From: Acinetobacter pragensis
GTDB lineage: Bacteria > Pseudomonadota > Gammaproteobacteria > Pseudomonadales > Moraxellaceae
Assembly (NCBI RefSeq): GCF_001605895.1
Contig: NZ_LUAW01000034.1
Span: forward strand, 54-64,053
DNA length: 64,000 nucleotides
Direction: 5' to 3'
In this document: positions 16,116 to 25,670 of the stretch, in pieces
How the letters are laid out: every line of letters begins with the position of its first letter
Position numbering within the stretch: position 1 is the first letter of the stretch
Made by a program: the position numbers and the translations under genes
The notes under the pieces: model-generated
Seen by the model: only the letters and a program-made list of their open reading frames with translations
The model's database searches: none
What the model was told of the DNA's origin: nothing

Positions 16116-18505
16116 TTGTTGTAGCTTCCGCTGGAAATAACACGGGGATTGTCAGACATATCCTGATCCATGTTATTTTCACTCTCTTGAATGTAGTTGT
16201 CTAAACTATCATTTTTCGGAGCTGCTTCTTGAGGCGCTTCAGTATCGCTTGTGTAAGGCTGTACTTCATATTGTGTCTGACCGCATGCTGTTGCGCGGTT
16301 CGGAATAGAGCTGCGCAGCAGAGGAATATGAATTGCGCCTGCACAGCCAGCAGCAGACAGTTCGCCTGTATTGCTGTCCAGCCAGTGCCACTGCACATCG
16401 TCCGGCTGGCGTAAATTTACAGGTTTTTGACGCAGCTGCTTCATCACATTGATCCACACAGGCAGCGCGCCAGATGAACCTGTCAGTCCTGTAATCTTAT
16501 TGTCATCCAATCCTAGCCAAACGACAGCAGCATAGTTGCCGGAGTAGCCTGCAAACCATGAATCACGGGTATCATTTGTCGTACCTGATTTACCAGCAAG
16601 CTCCAAGGATGTTGGGAACGTATTATAGGCTGATTTACCTGTACCTGAAGACATAACCCGCTGCAAGCCATAATTGAGAACATAAGCGGCAGCAGGGTCA
16701 ATGGTCGGCTGCACAGAGAGGCTGTAGCGTTCCAAAATATGACCATTGCTGTCAACTACAGAACGGATGGATTTAACCGGATATTTAAAGCCGCCAGTAG
16801 CGAAGTTGCCATAAATACTCATCACTTCCATAGGCGACATGTCTACAGCGCCTAAATAAATAGATGGATAGCTCGGAATATTCGATGTTACGCCAAATTT
16901 TTTCAGATGGTTGATGAAGGTGGATATTCCAAATTCTTGACCTAAACGCACTGCAGACAGGTTGTATGAATGGGACAAGGCCTGAACCATTGGAACAACG
17001 CCGTGTTCACCGCCGCTGTAGTTTTTCGGCGTCCATGCTTTGCTTTCACTTTGAATGCTGATCGCGCTGTCTTGAATCTGGCTGGCCCAGTTATAGCGGC
17101 CTGTTTCAATTGCGCTAAGATAAATCACGGGTTTTAGCAGAGAGCCGACTTGGCGTTTAGCATCCACCGCACGGTTAAAGCCTGTGAAGTCTTGCGTAGA
17201 ACCCACAGCCGCGACCAATTCGCCATTTTCTGGATGGGTAATCAGCACAGCGCCTTGTAGCTCTTTTAAACGGTTCGGGTTGGCTTTGCTTAAGCGCGCT
17301 ACGGTTTCTTTAAAACTGTTTTGAATTCGGGTTTGCGCCAAGGGGTCTAAGGTTGTAAAAATCTTCAGGCCTTGATTGGTTAAATCACCTTCTTGATATT
17401 CTGTACGAAGCTGACGGCGCACAACATCTAAGAAATCCGGAAAGCGGGCAGGGCCAAGAGTCGGTTTGGCGATGACATTCAACGGGCGGGCAGTTTCTGT
17501 TTCATACTGCTGCTGGGTTAAATAGCCCATCACCAGCATATTGTTCAGCACAATGTCACGGCGTTTTTTAGCCGCTTCAGGATTGCGCCAAGGATTATAT
17601 AAAGTCGGGCCTTGAACTAAACCGACCAAATAAGCCTGCTGGGCAATATTCAGCTCACGCAAAGGCAGACCAAAATAAAATTGCGACGCCAAGCCATAAC
17701 CGTTAATGGAATAGTTGCCATTTTGCCCTAAATTCACTTCATTTAAATATGCTTCAAGAATTTCATCTTTGTCATAATGCAGTTCAATTAACAGCGCCAT
17801 CAGCGCTTCATTCACTTTACGCTTTAAAGTTTTCTCAGGACTTAAGTAAAAGTTTTTGACCAGCTGCTGGGTTAGGGTTGAACCGCCCTGACGTTTTCCG
17901 CCAGTCACGTTGCTGACAATAGCACGCGCGGTTCCGCGAACAGACACGCCATGATGATGGTAGAAATTGCGGTCTTCTGTAGCGATCAAAGCTTCGATCA
18001 GCGGTTTAGGCACATTTTTCAGCTTAATCAGCACACGGTCTTCATTGTGCTGCGGATAAATGCCGCCAATTAATAAAGGCTCTAGACGCGCGATGCCGCT
18101 AGACGAAGGCTTGGTCGCGCTGACATCTGCCACCGTATCTTTGCCGAATGAAATCTTTAAAACTTGCTCAGGTTCTACACTGTCGCCAAAGTCAAAACCG
18201 CGGGTATGCACATATAGTTCATTGCCTGATGCAACAAAACTGCCTGTTTTTGCATAGCTTTCAGCATTTTTGTAGCCAAGCATTTTCAGTTCTTCACGCA
18301 AATCATCCTGACTGACAGGCGCATTGGTGTAGATTTCCAACGGACGTGCAAAAACCTTCGCAGGGATATCCCAGCGCTGGCCTTCAAATTTGGCTCTGAC
18401 GACATTGTCTATTTTAATCAGATAAATACTGAATGCGACGAATGCGCAAATAACCAAAACACAGAAAATGAATGCAATAGTGCCGATGCCACGTTCAGAC
18501 TTCAT
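16112..18505 (-). CDS. mrcB: Penicillin-binding protein 1b (bifunctional transglycosylase/transpeptidase)
   Basis: Class A PBP of 797 residues that polymerises and cross-links peptidoglycan. It has a short cytoplasmic N-terminus, one transmembrane helix (about 8-28) and a UB2H-like region. The glycosyltransferase domain carries EDRNFYHHHGVS, with the catalytic Glu, and GGSTLTQQLVKN. The transpeptidase domain has its active Ser in VGSLLKP, the second motif SYN and the third KSGTT. The C-terminal tail is acidic and low-complexity. Its stop overlaps the next lipoprotein gene. Confidence 0.95.
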   Translation of the reverse strand: MKSERGIGTIAFIFCVLVICAFVAFSIYLIKIDNVVRAKFEGQRWDIPAKVFARPLEIYTNAPVSQDDLREELKMLGYKNAESYAKTGSFVASGNELYVHTRGFDFGDSVEPEQVLKISFGKDTVADVSATKPSSSGIARLEPLLIGGIYPQHNEDRVLIKLKNVPKPLIEALIATEDRNFYHHHGVSVRGTARAIVSNVTGGKRQGGSTLTQQLVKNFYLSPEKTLKRKVNEALMALLIELHYDKDEILEAYLNEVNLGQNGNYSINGYGLASQFYFGLPLRELNIAQQAYLVGLVQGPTLYNPWRNPEAAKKRRDIVLNNMLVMGYLTQQQYETETARPLNVIAKPTLGPARFPDFLDVVRRQLRTEYQEGDLTNQGLKIFTTLDPLAQTRIQNSFKETVARLSKANPNRLKELQGAVLITHPENGELVAAVGSTQDFTGFNRAVDAKRQVGSLLKPVIYLSAIETGRYNWASQIQDSAISIQSESKAWTPKNYSGGEHGVVPMVQALSHSYNLSAVRLGQEFGISTFINHLKKFGVTSNIPSYPSIYLGAVDMSPMEVMSIYGNFATGGFKYPVKSIRSVVDSNGHILERYSLSVQPTIDPAAAYVLNYGLQRVMSSGTGKSAYNTFPTSLELAGKSGTTNDTRDSWFAGYSGNYAAVVWLGLDDNKITGLTGSSGALPVWINVMKQLRQKPVNLRQPDDVQWHWLDSNTGELSAAGCAGAIHIPLLRSSIPNRATACGQTQYEVQPYTSDTEAPQEAAPKNDSLDNYIQESENNMDQDMSDNPRVISSGSYNN

Positions 18506-18683
18506 AAATTGTTATAAGATCCTGAGAAATTTCGCTAATCATGCGAAGCTTTTACGTAATTTGCAATATTTAAACTGTATATGTATGCAAAATATCAAGG
18601 CTTCGGTCAGATTAATTAGCAAATCAAAGTTTTTTTAAATCAAAAGCGTTAATGCTATGATAAGCATGAGGCGTAGCGGAGCA

Positions 18684-19595
18684 ATGGCGCAGGTGCAAAT
18701 TTCACATAAGACTTTTCGTAATATCGGACTAATTGGACGTCCTGACAAATCGTCAGTGGTAGAAACCTTATGCCTGATACATGATCATTTATTAAGTTTA
18801 GGGCTGCATCCGGTTTTTGATACGGAAACAGCTCAATTGGTTCCCTACACCAATACCCAAACTGTCAGTAAAGCTTTGCTGGGTGAAGTGGTTGATTTGG
18901 TTATTGTTGTGGGCGGTGACGGTTCTTTGCTGCATGCCGCGCGCTCATTGGTCAAGTTCAATACCCCCGTCATCGGGGTCAACCGCGGACGTTTAGGCTT
19001 TCTAACTGACATCAAGCCGACGGAAGTTATTTTTAAGCTTGATCAGGTGTTGAAAGGTGAGTTTCAGCAGGACCGCCGTTTTTTGCTGGAAATTGAAATT
19101 CGCTCTAAAGGCGAAACCATTTATGATGCGATTGCTTTAAATGATGTCGTGCTGCATTCGGGAAAATCAGTGCATATGATTGACTTTGAGCTGAATATTG
19201 ACGGTCAGTACGTATACCGCCAGCACAGTGACGGCTTAATCGTATCGACTCCGACAGGTTCAACAGCGTATGCATTGTCCGGCGGTGGGCCTATTGTTCA
19301 TCCAAGCATGGATGCCATTGCATTGGTGCCGATGCATCCGCATACTTTGTCATCCCGTCCGATTGTGGTCGGCGGTCAAAGTGAAATTAAGATTATTATC
19401 CGTGAAAACCGTGTACTGCCCATGGTCAGTGCGGATGGCCAGCACAGTGTAACGCTGGGTGTTGGCGACAGCTTACACATCCGTAAGCATCCATTTAAAC
19501 TAAATTTGCTTCATCCGCCAGGGTATGATTTTTATATCGCATGCCGTACTAAACTTGGCTGGAATCAAGACTTTGACTCATTTAAACAGGATTAG
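18684..19595 (+). CDS. nadK: NAD kinase
   Basis: Makes NADP+ by ATP-dependent phosphorylation of NAD+. The 303-residue protein shows the GGDGSLLHAAR motif (phosphate and ATP contact), NRGRLGFLTDI, and the NAD-binding STPTGSTAYALSGGGPIVHP block. The ATG at 18684 is preferred because GCGGAG stands a few nt upstream; the earlier ATGs at 18657 and 18666 lack a ribosome site. It is followed 3 bp later by the YeaC-like gene and is divergent from mrcB. Confidence 0.95.
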   Translation: MAQVQISHKTFRNIGLIGRPDKSSVVETLCLIHDHLLSLGLHPVFDTETAQLVPYTNTQTVSKALLGEVVDLVIVVGGDGSLLHAARSLVKFNTPVIGVNRGRLGFLTDIKPTEVIFKLDQVLKGEFQQDRRFLLEIEIRSKGETIYDAIALNDVVLHSGKSVHMIDFELNIDGQYVYRQHSDGLIVSTPTGSTAYALSGGGPIVHPSMDAIALVPMHPHTLSSRPIVVGGQSEIKIIIRENRVLPMVSADGQHSVTLGVGDSLHIRKHPFKLNLLHPPGYDFYIACRTKLGWNQDFDSFKQD

Positions 19596-19598
19596 CCC

Positions 19599-19865
19599 AT
19601 GAATATTGAACAAATGCTTGCCGTATTGGATCCTGAAATCGTTGCGCGTTTAAAAACTGCGATTGAAATTGGTAAATGGCCCAATGGTGTAGCGCTAAGT
19701 CCAGAACAGCGTAAGACCTGCATGCAGGCGGTATATGCGTGGGAAATTAAAAACCTGCCTGAAACTGAGCGCAGCGGCTATATTGACCGCGGTACCAAAG
19801 AAGAAGACGAACATTGCGATTCTCATGTAGAAGAACCAGAGTTCAAGCCAATCCGCTTTGTATAA
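19599..19865 (+). CDS. yeaC: YeaC-like DUF1315 protein
   Basis: Small cytoplasmic protein of 88 residues. The conserved core AIEIGKWPNGVALSPEQRKTC is shared with E. coli YeaC. The C-terminus is acidic (EEDEHCDSHVEEPE). It lies 3 bp after nadK, so the two are cotranscribed, and is followed by a strong terminator. The function of the family is not established. Confidence 0.88.
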   Translation: MNIEQMLAVLDPEIVARLKTAIEIGKWPNGVALSPEQRKTCMQAVYAWEIKNLPETERSGYIDRGTKEEDEHCDSHVEEPEFKPIRFV

Positions 19866-19922
19866 AGCCGTGGAAGTGCATAGCGTTAAAGTAACTGATG
19901 ATACTATTGTTAAGCGCACAGC

Positions 19923-19952
19923 AAAAAAACCAGCTTCGGGCTGGTTTTTTTA
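19923..19952. terminator. Bidirectional terminator after yeaC
   Basis: AAAAAAACCAGC, a TTCG tetraloop and GCTGGTTTTTTT. It also overlaps the stop codon of the converging minus-strand gene. Confidence 0.93.
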
Positions 19953-20318
19953 ATTGGCGATACTGATGCTGTACATTTGGCTCTGTTCAAAACTGACACA
20001 TAAGGCGTAAATGCTGACATCTGCAGGCAAGATAAAATCTAAATGATTTTCATGAAATAGACGTTCATCTTCAGTGAGCTCATCTGCATTTAAAAATGAA
20101 CGGTCATCCAATTCCAATTTTTCAATAATTTGTTCTGTACTGGGTTTGGGCGTACCGAAATGCGCTGTCCAATAAGCTGCAGGAACAGTATCTAAATGAT
20201 GCTGAATAAACTGCATGACCACTTGGGTAAAAACATTTCTAAAACTGATGGCGTCATATAATGCGTTGCGGGCCAATGTCTCTTTTTCTGTGACATTGCT
20301 GTTCAGGGTAATTGTCAT
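19950..20318 (-). CDS. Conserved hypothetical protein
   Basis: Cytoplasmic protein of 122 residues with no signal peptide. It is acidic and helical at the front (TARNALYDAISFRNVFTQVVMQFIQHHL) and ends in a possible beta region (YALCVSFEQSQMYSISIAN). No domain was recognised. The ATG at 20318 has AGAGGA 7 nt upstream and is preferred over the in-frame ATG at 20360. It is a single gene between ybiB and the nadK-yeaC pair. Confidence 0.6.
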   Translation of the reverse strand: MTITLNSNVTEKETLARNALYDAISFRNVFTQVVMQFIQHHLDTVPAAYWTAHFGTPKPSTEQIIEKLELDDRSFLNADELTEDERLFHENHLDFILPADVSIYALCVSFEQSQMYSISIAN

Positions 20319-20437
20319 GTGGATTCCTCTTTTTTTATATTTGTGATAACGGATGCACACAATTAAATTAGCATTAATGATCCGCTATGCCTAGCGGATC
20401 TCTCTGCGGTCTGTATAAATCTTGCAGCAGTTAAATC

Positions 20438-21448
20438 TTAAAATGATTGAGCTGAATTTCGGCCCAGCCACATTGCTTCAGCTTGCTGCATGGCATCGTC
20501 AAAGCTTGACGCTGCACCCATGGCATATAATGCGATTCCCATGGTTTCCACGACTGCTATTTCACCGTATTCGTGATTTTGTGTGCCTTCCCAAACGGCT
20601 TTAAATACAGCAAGGTCTAATTCTTCTTCTACAGGGCTGCGGTTGCTGGTGAGTTTCGGCAGTTCGTGTTCATACATTTCGCCTTCTTTAATACCGCAAA
20701 TTAATGTTTTGGCATCCGGATTGCGTTCGAACTCTCCGCCTTCGCCTTTTATAACGGCACTGTTTTGGTAGCCGAGTTTAAAAGCGGACTGTTGGTGAGA
20801 ACTGCGGTATGCCGGGTGGAAAATAGCCTGCATGGTGGCTTTGGCATTAAATGGATTGATTAGGCGCGCTAATGTATGAATAGGGGAGCGCAACCCCATA
20901 ACATTACGCAGTGAAATTAAATCACTTAAAATTGGGGAAATTGCATGCAGGGGCAGATAGGCAAAATTGCGCTCTGTCAGCTGCGCTTCAACGTCGGTAT
21001 CGTTGCTGCAAATTGGGTAGCTGAGATATTCTAAAACCTGTTCGGTGTACAGCCGGTTTAAAGTATGGCCAGATGCGCCGTGCATAACTATTTTATAGCC
21101 ATGATGCGCCAGTGTCAGCGCTGCCAGTAAAAACCACGGATAATGCTTGCGTTTGCCGGCATAAGAAGACCAGTCTAAATCGACCTGTAAAGGCTGGAAA
21201 TTCAGCTGATCACGGGTCGCCTGCACAAAGCCGGCCAGTTCATCTACAGATTCTTCTTTAACCCGCAGCAGCATCAGAAACGCGCCTAACTGAACGTCAA
21301 GCACTTCATCTTTTAAAATCATGCTGAACGCTTGATAGGCTTCGTCATAGCTCAATGAACGGGCCCCATTTTTCCCTTTGCCGATAATGCGGATAAATTG
21401 GGCAAATGGATGTTCAAAATCTTTATAGATATTTCGTTTGATATTCAT
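20438..21448 (-). CDS. ybiB: YbiB/TrpD2-type nucleic-acid-binding protein
   Basis: Protein of 336 residues with the anthranilate phosphoribosyltransferase (TrpD) fold: an N-terminal helical domain (RSLSYDEAYQAFSMILKDEVLDVQLGAFLMLLRVKEES, read in two parts) and a glycosyltransferase family 3 core. The phosphoribosyl-pyrophosphate motif of true TrpD is degraded: GDTG is replaced by GASGHTLN. It therefore belongs with YbiB, which binds single-stranded nucleic acid and is tied to the SOS response, not with tryptophan synthesis. It is monocistronic. Confidence 0.82.
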   Translation of the reverse strand: MNIKRNIYKDFEHPFAQFIRIIGKGKNGARSLSYDEAYQAFSMILKDEVLDVQLGAFLMLLRVKEESVDELAGFVQATRDQLNFQPLQVDLDWSSYAGKRKHYPWFLLAALTLAHHGYKIVMHGASGHTLNRLYTEQVLEYLSYPICSNDTDVEAQLTERNFAYLPLHAISPILSDLISLRNVMGLRSPIHTLARLINPFNAKATMQAIFHPAYRSSHQQSAFKLGYQNSAVIKGEGGEFERNPDAKTLICGIKEGEMYEHELPKLTSNRSPVEEELDLAVFKAVWEGTQNHEYGEIAVVETMGIALYAMGAASSFDDAMQQAEAMWLGRNSAQSF

Positions 21449-21887
21449 GGCGCCGGATTTTAAAAAGTATTAGCAAACATTAAAGTATAGGTGAACCTTG
21501 TAGTCTACTTTTTCACTCGGTATTTTTCAGTCAAATTTTAGTGCCCATTTAGTTGGTGCTAGACTATAGTCTAATAAAAAATGCGTATTTATTAATCAAA
21601 CTTAACATTTAAGGCCAAAACTCGGCTTTAGAAATTGGTAAAATTTAACCGTATTTCTGTGTGTTCTTCATCTCCCGACCATTTGCTGCATGCAATTTTG
21701 GCTTGGCGTGGTTTTTTTCCCTTAAAAATCACACTCACACTTTTTAAGATTTTTTAAGTATTGGATGATACTCAATACGATAGTGCTCTTTTGTCAGCGG
21801 CAAATGAGTTTGGGCTGTTTATTTTCTTAGGAAATAAACATAAAAATGGAAACTTCTGGAAACAGAAGCTGATCGTGAAGTATTCTC
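21449..21887. promoter_or_regulatory. Divergent intergenic region between ybiB and dctA with dyads
   Basis: No gene is visible in this 439 bp. It holds a perfect 14-bp palindrome TAGACTATAGTCTA (21560-21573), a half-copy TAGTCTA (21501-21507), and a dyad GTATTG-N9-CAATAC (21758-21778) about 110 bp before dctA. These are candidate operator sites, since carboxylate transporters are normally controlled. No sigma-54 promoter (TGGC-N9-TTGC) was found. Confidence 0.35.
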
Positions 21888-23234
21888 ATGACGAAAAAAC
21901 CAATTTATAAGTCGCTGTATTTTCAGGTGATTGTAGCTATTATTTTGGGTGTTCTGGTGGGGCATTTCTCACCAAGTTCCACTGAAATTGTGAACGGCGT
22001 AAAACAAAGCGTGCCTGGATTGGGTGAGCAATTAAAACCACTGGGTGATGCTTTCATCAAGCTGATTAAGATGATTATCGCGCCAGTGATTTTCTGTACG
22101 GTTGTCAGCGGTATTGCCGGCATGGAAAGCATGAAATCTGTCGGTAAAACCGGCGGTATTGCGCTGCTTTACTTTGAAGTTGTGTCTACGCTGGCATTAA
22201 TTATCGGTCTGGTGGTGATTAATATCGCCAAGCCGGGTGCAGGCATGAACATTGATCCTGCGACTTTAGATGTATCAGGCATCTCTAAGTACGTTGAATC
22301 CGGCGCTTCGCAATCCACTGTTGATTTCTTGCTGCATATTATTCCAAATACAGTGGTTGGCGCCTTTGCTGAAGGTGAAATTCTGCAAGTCCTGCTGTTT
22401 GCGCTGCTGTTTGGTTTTGCGCTGCATAAGTTAGGCGATGCCGGTAAGCCTGTATTGAAATTTATTGATCAAATTTCACATGTGTTCTTTAACATTGTAA
22501 ACATGATCATGAAGCTTGCTCCGATTGGCGCATTCGGTGCGATGGCATTCACTATTGGCAAATACGGCATTGGTTCGCTGGCTCAATTGGCGCAATTGAT
22601 TATCTGCTTCTACGTGACTTGCCTGCTGTTCATTTTCATTGTGTTGGGTTCGATTGCCCGTTTCTGCGGTTTCAGCATTTTAAAAATGATCCGCATGATC
22701 CGCGAAGAATTGCTGATTGTACTTGGAACATCTTCATCTGAATCTGTATTGCCGCGCATGCTGAAAAAGCTGGAAATTGCCGGCTGCGAAAAATCTGTGG
22801 TTGGTTTGGTTATTCCTACAGGTTATTCATTCAACTTGGACGGTACCTCAATTTATTTAACAATGGCTGCCATCTTTATTGCGCAAGCAACCAATACACA
22901 GTTGGATTTAGCACATGAAATTACGCTTTTAGCGGTTCTGCTGATTTCATCTAAAGGCGCTGCAGGCGTAACAGGTTCAGGCTTTATTGTTATGGCGGCG
23001 ACGTTGTCTGCTGTCGGCCATATTCCTGTTGCCGGTTTGGCATTGATTTTAGGTATTGACCGCTTCATGTCAGAAGCCCGTGCATTAACCAACTTAGTCG
23101 GCAACTCCTTGGCCACTATTGTGGTTGCAAAATGGGTCGGCCAATTAGATACCGCTAAGCTGAATGATGCATTGAATAATCCTGCAGAAGTTGACCGCAA
23201 AATGCTTGAAGAAAACAATCAAGCCCACGCTTAA
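21888..23234 (+). CDS. dctA: C4-dicarboxylate/cation symporter DctA
   Basis: Inner-membrane carrier of 448 residues for fumarate, succinate or malate driven by Na+ or H+. It shows the DAACS family layout: eight helices with two re-entrant loops. The first loop holds [21 protein letters not shown], the serine-rich tip is [12 protein letters not shown], and the second holds [16 protein letters not shown] followed by [12 protein letters not shown]. These match DctA more closely than GltP. It has a long upstream region and a terminator just after the gene. Confidence 0.88.
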   Translation: MTKKPIYKSLYFQVIVAIILGVLVGHFSPSSTEIVNGVKQSVPGLGEQLKPLGDAFIKLIKMIIAPVIFCTVVSGIAGMESMKSVGKTGGIALLYFEVVSTLALIIGLVVINIAKPGAGMNIDPATLDVSGISKYVESGASQSTVDFLLHIIPNTVVGAFAEGEILQVLLFALLFGFALHKLGDAGKPVLKFIDQISHVFFNIVNMIMKLAPIGAFGAMAFTIGKYGIGSLAQLAQLIICFYVTCLLFIFIVLGSIARFCGFSILKMIRMIREELLIVLGTSSSESVLPRMLKKLEIAGCEKSVVGLVIPTGYSFNLDGTSIYLTMAAIFIAQATNTQLDLAHEITLLAVLLISSKGAAGVTGSGFIVMAATLSAVGHIPVAGLALILGIDRFMSEARALTNLVGNSLATIVVAKWVGQLDTAKLNDALNNPAEVDRKMLEENNQAHA

Positions 23235-23269
23235 TTCTTCATGCCATTACTGAATCTTAGGATTCACTG

Positions 23270-23296
23270 AAAAAGGAAGCTTCGGCTTCCTTTTTT
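23270..23296 (+). terminator. Terminator after dctA
   Basis: AAAAAGGAAGC, TTCG loop, GCTTCCTTTTTTG. Perfect hairpin with T-run. Confidence 0.93.
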
Positions 23297-23425
23297 GTTG
23301 CTGCAGGTTTGGGCGGTATGTATTTTTATAAAATTTGAACGCGCAGTTTTCCCGCATGACACTTACTCAAAACTTCACTAGGATGGAGGCAATCAAAAAC
23401 AACAAGCTCTACAAGGAAGAATGCA

Positions 23426-24568
23426 ATGCTGGCATATGATGCAGATTTAGAATTATTTAGAGACAACTTCCGCCGTTTTATGCAGGAACAGATTGCACCG
23501 CATTATGATCAATGGGAGCGGGAAGGCCTGATGCCGCGTTCGGTATGGACTGCGTTGGGCGAAAATGGTTTTCTGTGTGTAGATGTGCCTGAAGAATATG
23601 GTGGATACGGTGTTCCTACGCACTATTCGCTGATGCTGGTTGAAGAATCTGCCCGTGCAGGCTTCAGCGCATTATCGACGGGTATTTCGTGCCATTCTGA
23701 AATTGCAGCGCCGTATATTCTGCACATCGGTTCAGAGGAACAAAAGCAGCATTGGCTTCCTAAAATGGTCAGCGGCGAAGTCGTGGGCGCTATTGGCATG
23801 ACCGAACCTGGGGCCGGTTCAGATTTACAGTCCATGCGCAGCAGCGCTATTTTGCAAGGTGATCATTATCTGCTGAATGGTTCTAAAACATTTATTTCAA
23901 ATGGCCAGCATGCAGATTTAGTCGTGCTGGCGGCGAAAACTGATCCGCAAGCGCGGGCAAAAGGTGTTTCGCTGCTATTGGTCGATACGCATCTGGAAGG
24001 CTTTAAGAAGGGAACGAATTTAGACAAAATTGGCCTGCATTCACAGGATACCTCAGAGCTGTTTTATGACAATGTCAAAGTGCCCAAAGAGCAGCTGTTA
24101 GGCCAGCCGGGTCAAGGCTTTGCGTATTTGATGCAGGAATTGCCGCGTGAGCGCACGGCAATTGCCTCGACTGCAATTGGCGCAATCCGAGGTTCAATTG
24201 AATTGGCTGCTCAATATGTCAAAGAGCGCCAAGCGTTTGGTCAGGCAGTAGGCCAGTTTCAAAATACCCGTTTTGTACTGGCGCAGGCTAAAATTGACGA
24301 GCTGGCGACCGCGGCATTTTATGAGCGCAATGTTGAACTGTATATGCAGGGCAAGCTGGATGTAGAAACCGCTGCCGCATTGAAAAGCTTTTCAACGGAT
24401 ATGCAGATGAAAGTGGCGGACAACTTGTTGCAGCTGTTCGGCGGCTACGGATATATGACTGAATATCCAATTTCACGTTTCTTTGTCGATGCGCGTATTC
24501 AGCGGATTTATGGCGGCACCAATGAAATTATGAAAGAGATTGTAGCGCGCGGCATATTGGGGCGCTAA
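23426..24568 (+). CDS. Acyl-CoA dehydrogenase
   Basis: FAD enzyme of 380 residues that introduces the alpha-beta double bond in acyl-CoA. The three domains are clear: an N-terminal helical part, the middle part with GAIGMTEPGAGSDL, and the C-terminal part ending in LFGGYGYMTEYP and RIYGGTNEIMKEI. The Glu of the medium-chain-type signature (YEGT) is Gly here, as in the long-chain and isovaleryl subgroups, whose base sits on another helix. Substrate length is unknown. GGAAG lies upstream of the ATG, and a terminator follows. It is monocistronic. Confidence 0.9.
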   Translation: MLAYDADLELFRDNFRRFMQEQIAPHYDQWEREGLMPRSVWTALGENGFLCVDVPEEYGGYGVPTHYSLMLVEESARAGFSALSTGISCHSEIAAPYILHIGSEEQKQHWLPKMVSGEVVGAIGMTEPGAGSDLQSMRSSAILQGDHYLLNGSKTFISNGQHADLVVLAAKTDPQARAKGVSLLLVDTHLEGFKKGTNLDKIGLHSQDTSELFYDNVKVPKEQLLGQPGQGFAYLMQELPRERTAIASTAIGAIRGSIELAAQYVKERQAFGQAVGQFQNTRFVLAQAKIDELATAAFYERNVELYMQGKLDVETAAALKSFSTDMQMKVADNLLQLFGGYGYMTEYPISRFFVDARIQRIYGGTNEIMKEIVARGILGR

Positions 24569-24579
24569 ATTTGCAGTGT

Positions 24580-24606
24580 AAAAAAAGAGCCTAAAGGCTC
24601 TTTTTT
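24580..24606. terminator. Bidirectional terminator
   Basis: AAAAAAAGAGCC, TAAA, GGCTCTTTTTT between the converging acyl-CoA dehydrogenase and PfpI-like genes. Confidence 0.9.
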
Positions 24607-24620
24607 ATTTCAATTCTGTT

Positions 24621-25139
24621 TTATTGGCTGAGGACATGCAGGGTTTCACGGATAAATTCAGGCAGGTCATCTGGCGCGCGTGACGTAATGTATAGGTTAT
24701 TGTCATTGACGACAGGCTGATCAAAAAATACAGCGCCCGCATCCATCAGTTCGCTAATTAGGGGTTCGATGGATGTCATTCTGCGGCCTTTAACGACTTG
24801 CGCATTAATCAGCAGTTTAGGACCATAGCAAATACACATAATAGGTTTATATGCGCCGGCAAAATTGCGGACAAAATCGACATAGCGTTCATCTGCACGA
24901 AGAGTTTCTGGAGAATAGCCGCCGGGAATGAGCAATGCATCAAAATCATGGATAGAGGCGAGGTCTATACTTTGGTCGATGGTAACAGCAGATTTCCGGT
25001 TTTTCCCATATACAATATTGCCAGCATGATGCTCAATATTTGAAATGCAGTGGCGTGCAGCGCGAAAAGCTTCGACAGGCTCGAGATACTCTGAATCCTC
25101 AAAGTCATGGGTCACAAGTACTGCAATTCTTTTGCGCAT
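24621..25139 (-). CDS. DJ-1/PfpI-family protein
   Basis: Protein of 172 residues with the type-1 glutamine amidotransferase-like fold. The N-terminal VLVTHDFEDSEYLEPVEAF corresponds to the region holding the conserved acidic residue, LLIPGGYSPETLR is a family hallmark, and Cys104 occupies the nucleophile position. The usual partner after the nucleophile (CHGP) is Tyr here (CYGP), which is unusual for proteases of the group. Some members are glyoxalases, chaperones or deglycases; the activity here is unknown. It is monocistronic. Confidence 0.82.
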   Translation of the reverse strand: MRKRIAVLVTHDFEDSEYLEPVEAFRAARHCISNIEHHAGNIVYGKNRKSAVTIDQSIDLASIHDFDALLIPGGYSPETLRADERYVDFVRNFAGAYKPIMCICYGPKLLINAQVVKGRRMTSIEPLISELMDAGAVFFDQPVVNDNNLYITSRAPDDLPEFIRETLHVLSQ

Positions 25140-25670
25140 GATGGAAAACTCCTGTACTGCATTTTAAAAGATTATCGGAAAAATATTAAAAGTTCGTGAT
25201 TGCTTTGTAGTTGCTTGGTCTAAAAACGTTATTGTGAGTTTTGATTTTGAATCGCCATTTCTTATTGAAGTTTTTTATTTCGGCTGGCTGATATCAGCCA
25301 AATATATTCAATATATAAAAAGAATTGAATCAGGTTTTTATACATTCTTCTGTTTTAAATCTAATCAATAATGCCAAAAAAGACCATCTCTATTTGCAGT
25401 TTCTTATCGCTAAAATATCTGTGCTCATCGAAAAATACTCAAATGGACTGAAATTCAATTCGGATAAAATCTGTAGCCGACAATATTGGGGTTTTGTCTG
25501 TTCATGTATATGCGGATATCAGCTTTATTTATGATGGCTTTCAGCCATGCTGATGGTTTAAACAACTGTATGTTTTTAAGGCTGATTCAATGAAAGTCTT
25601 ATTGCGCAACATTTGAAAGCTAACTATTGTTATAATGTTTGCAACCATGATTTTGAAGGGCGATATAACA
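25140..25670. other. 531-bp intergenic region upstream of pheA
   Basis: No gene is supported. A TTG-started frame (25325-25534) has no ribosome site and no recognisable motif. The region contains the perfect 16-bp palindrome TGGCTGATATCAGCCA (25285-25300) and, near its end, the pheA promoter. Confidence 0.5.
25628..25636 (+). promoter_or_regulatory. Extended -10 promoter of the pheA operon
   Basis: TGT directly before TATAAT (25631-25636) gives an extended -10 element; a -35 match is weak. Transcription would start near 25643. That excludes the in-frame codon at 25635 and supports the ATG at 25671 as the pheA start. No leader peptide rich in Phe or Tyr was seen in the short 5' leader. Confidence 0.65.

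Noticed and set aside
21449-21887. Sigma-54 promoter for dctA
   Set aside because: A GGCTTGGCGTGG stretch hints at it, but the GG-N10-GC spacing of sigma-54 sites is not met.
25325-25534. 69-codon frame upstream of pheA
   Set aside because: TTG start without a ribosome site, no domain, AT-rich intergenic composition.
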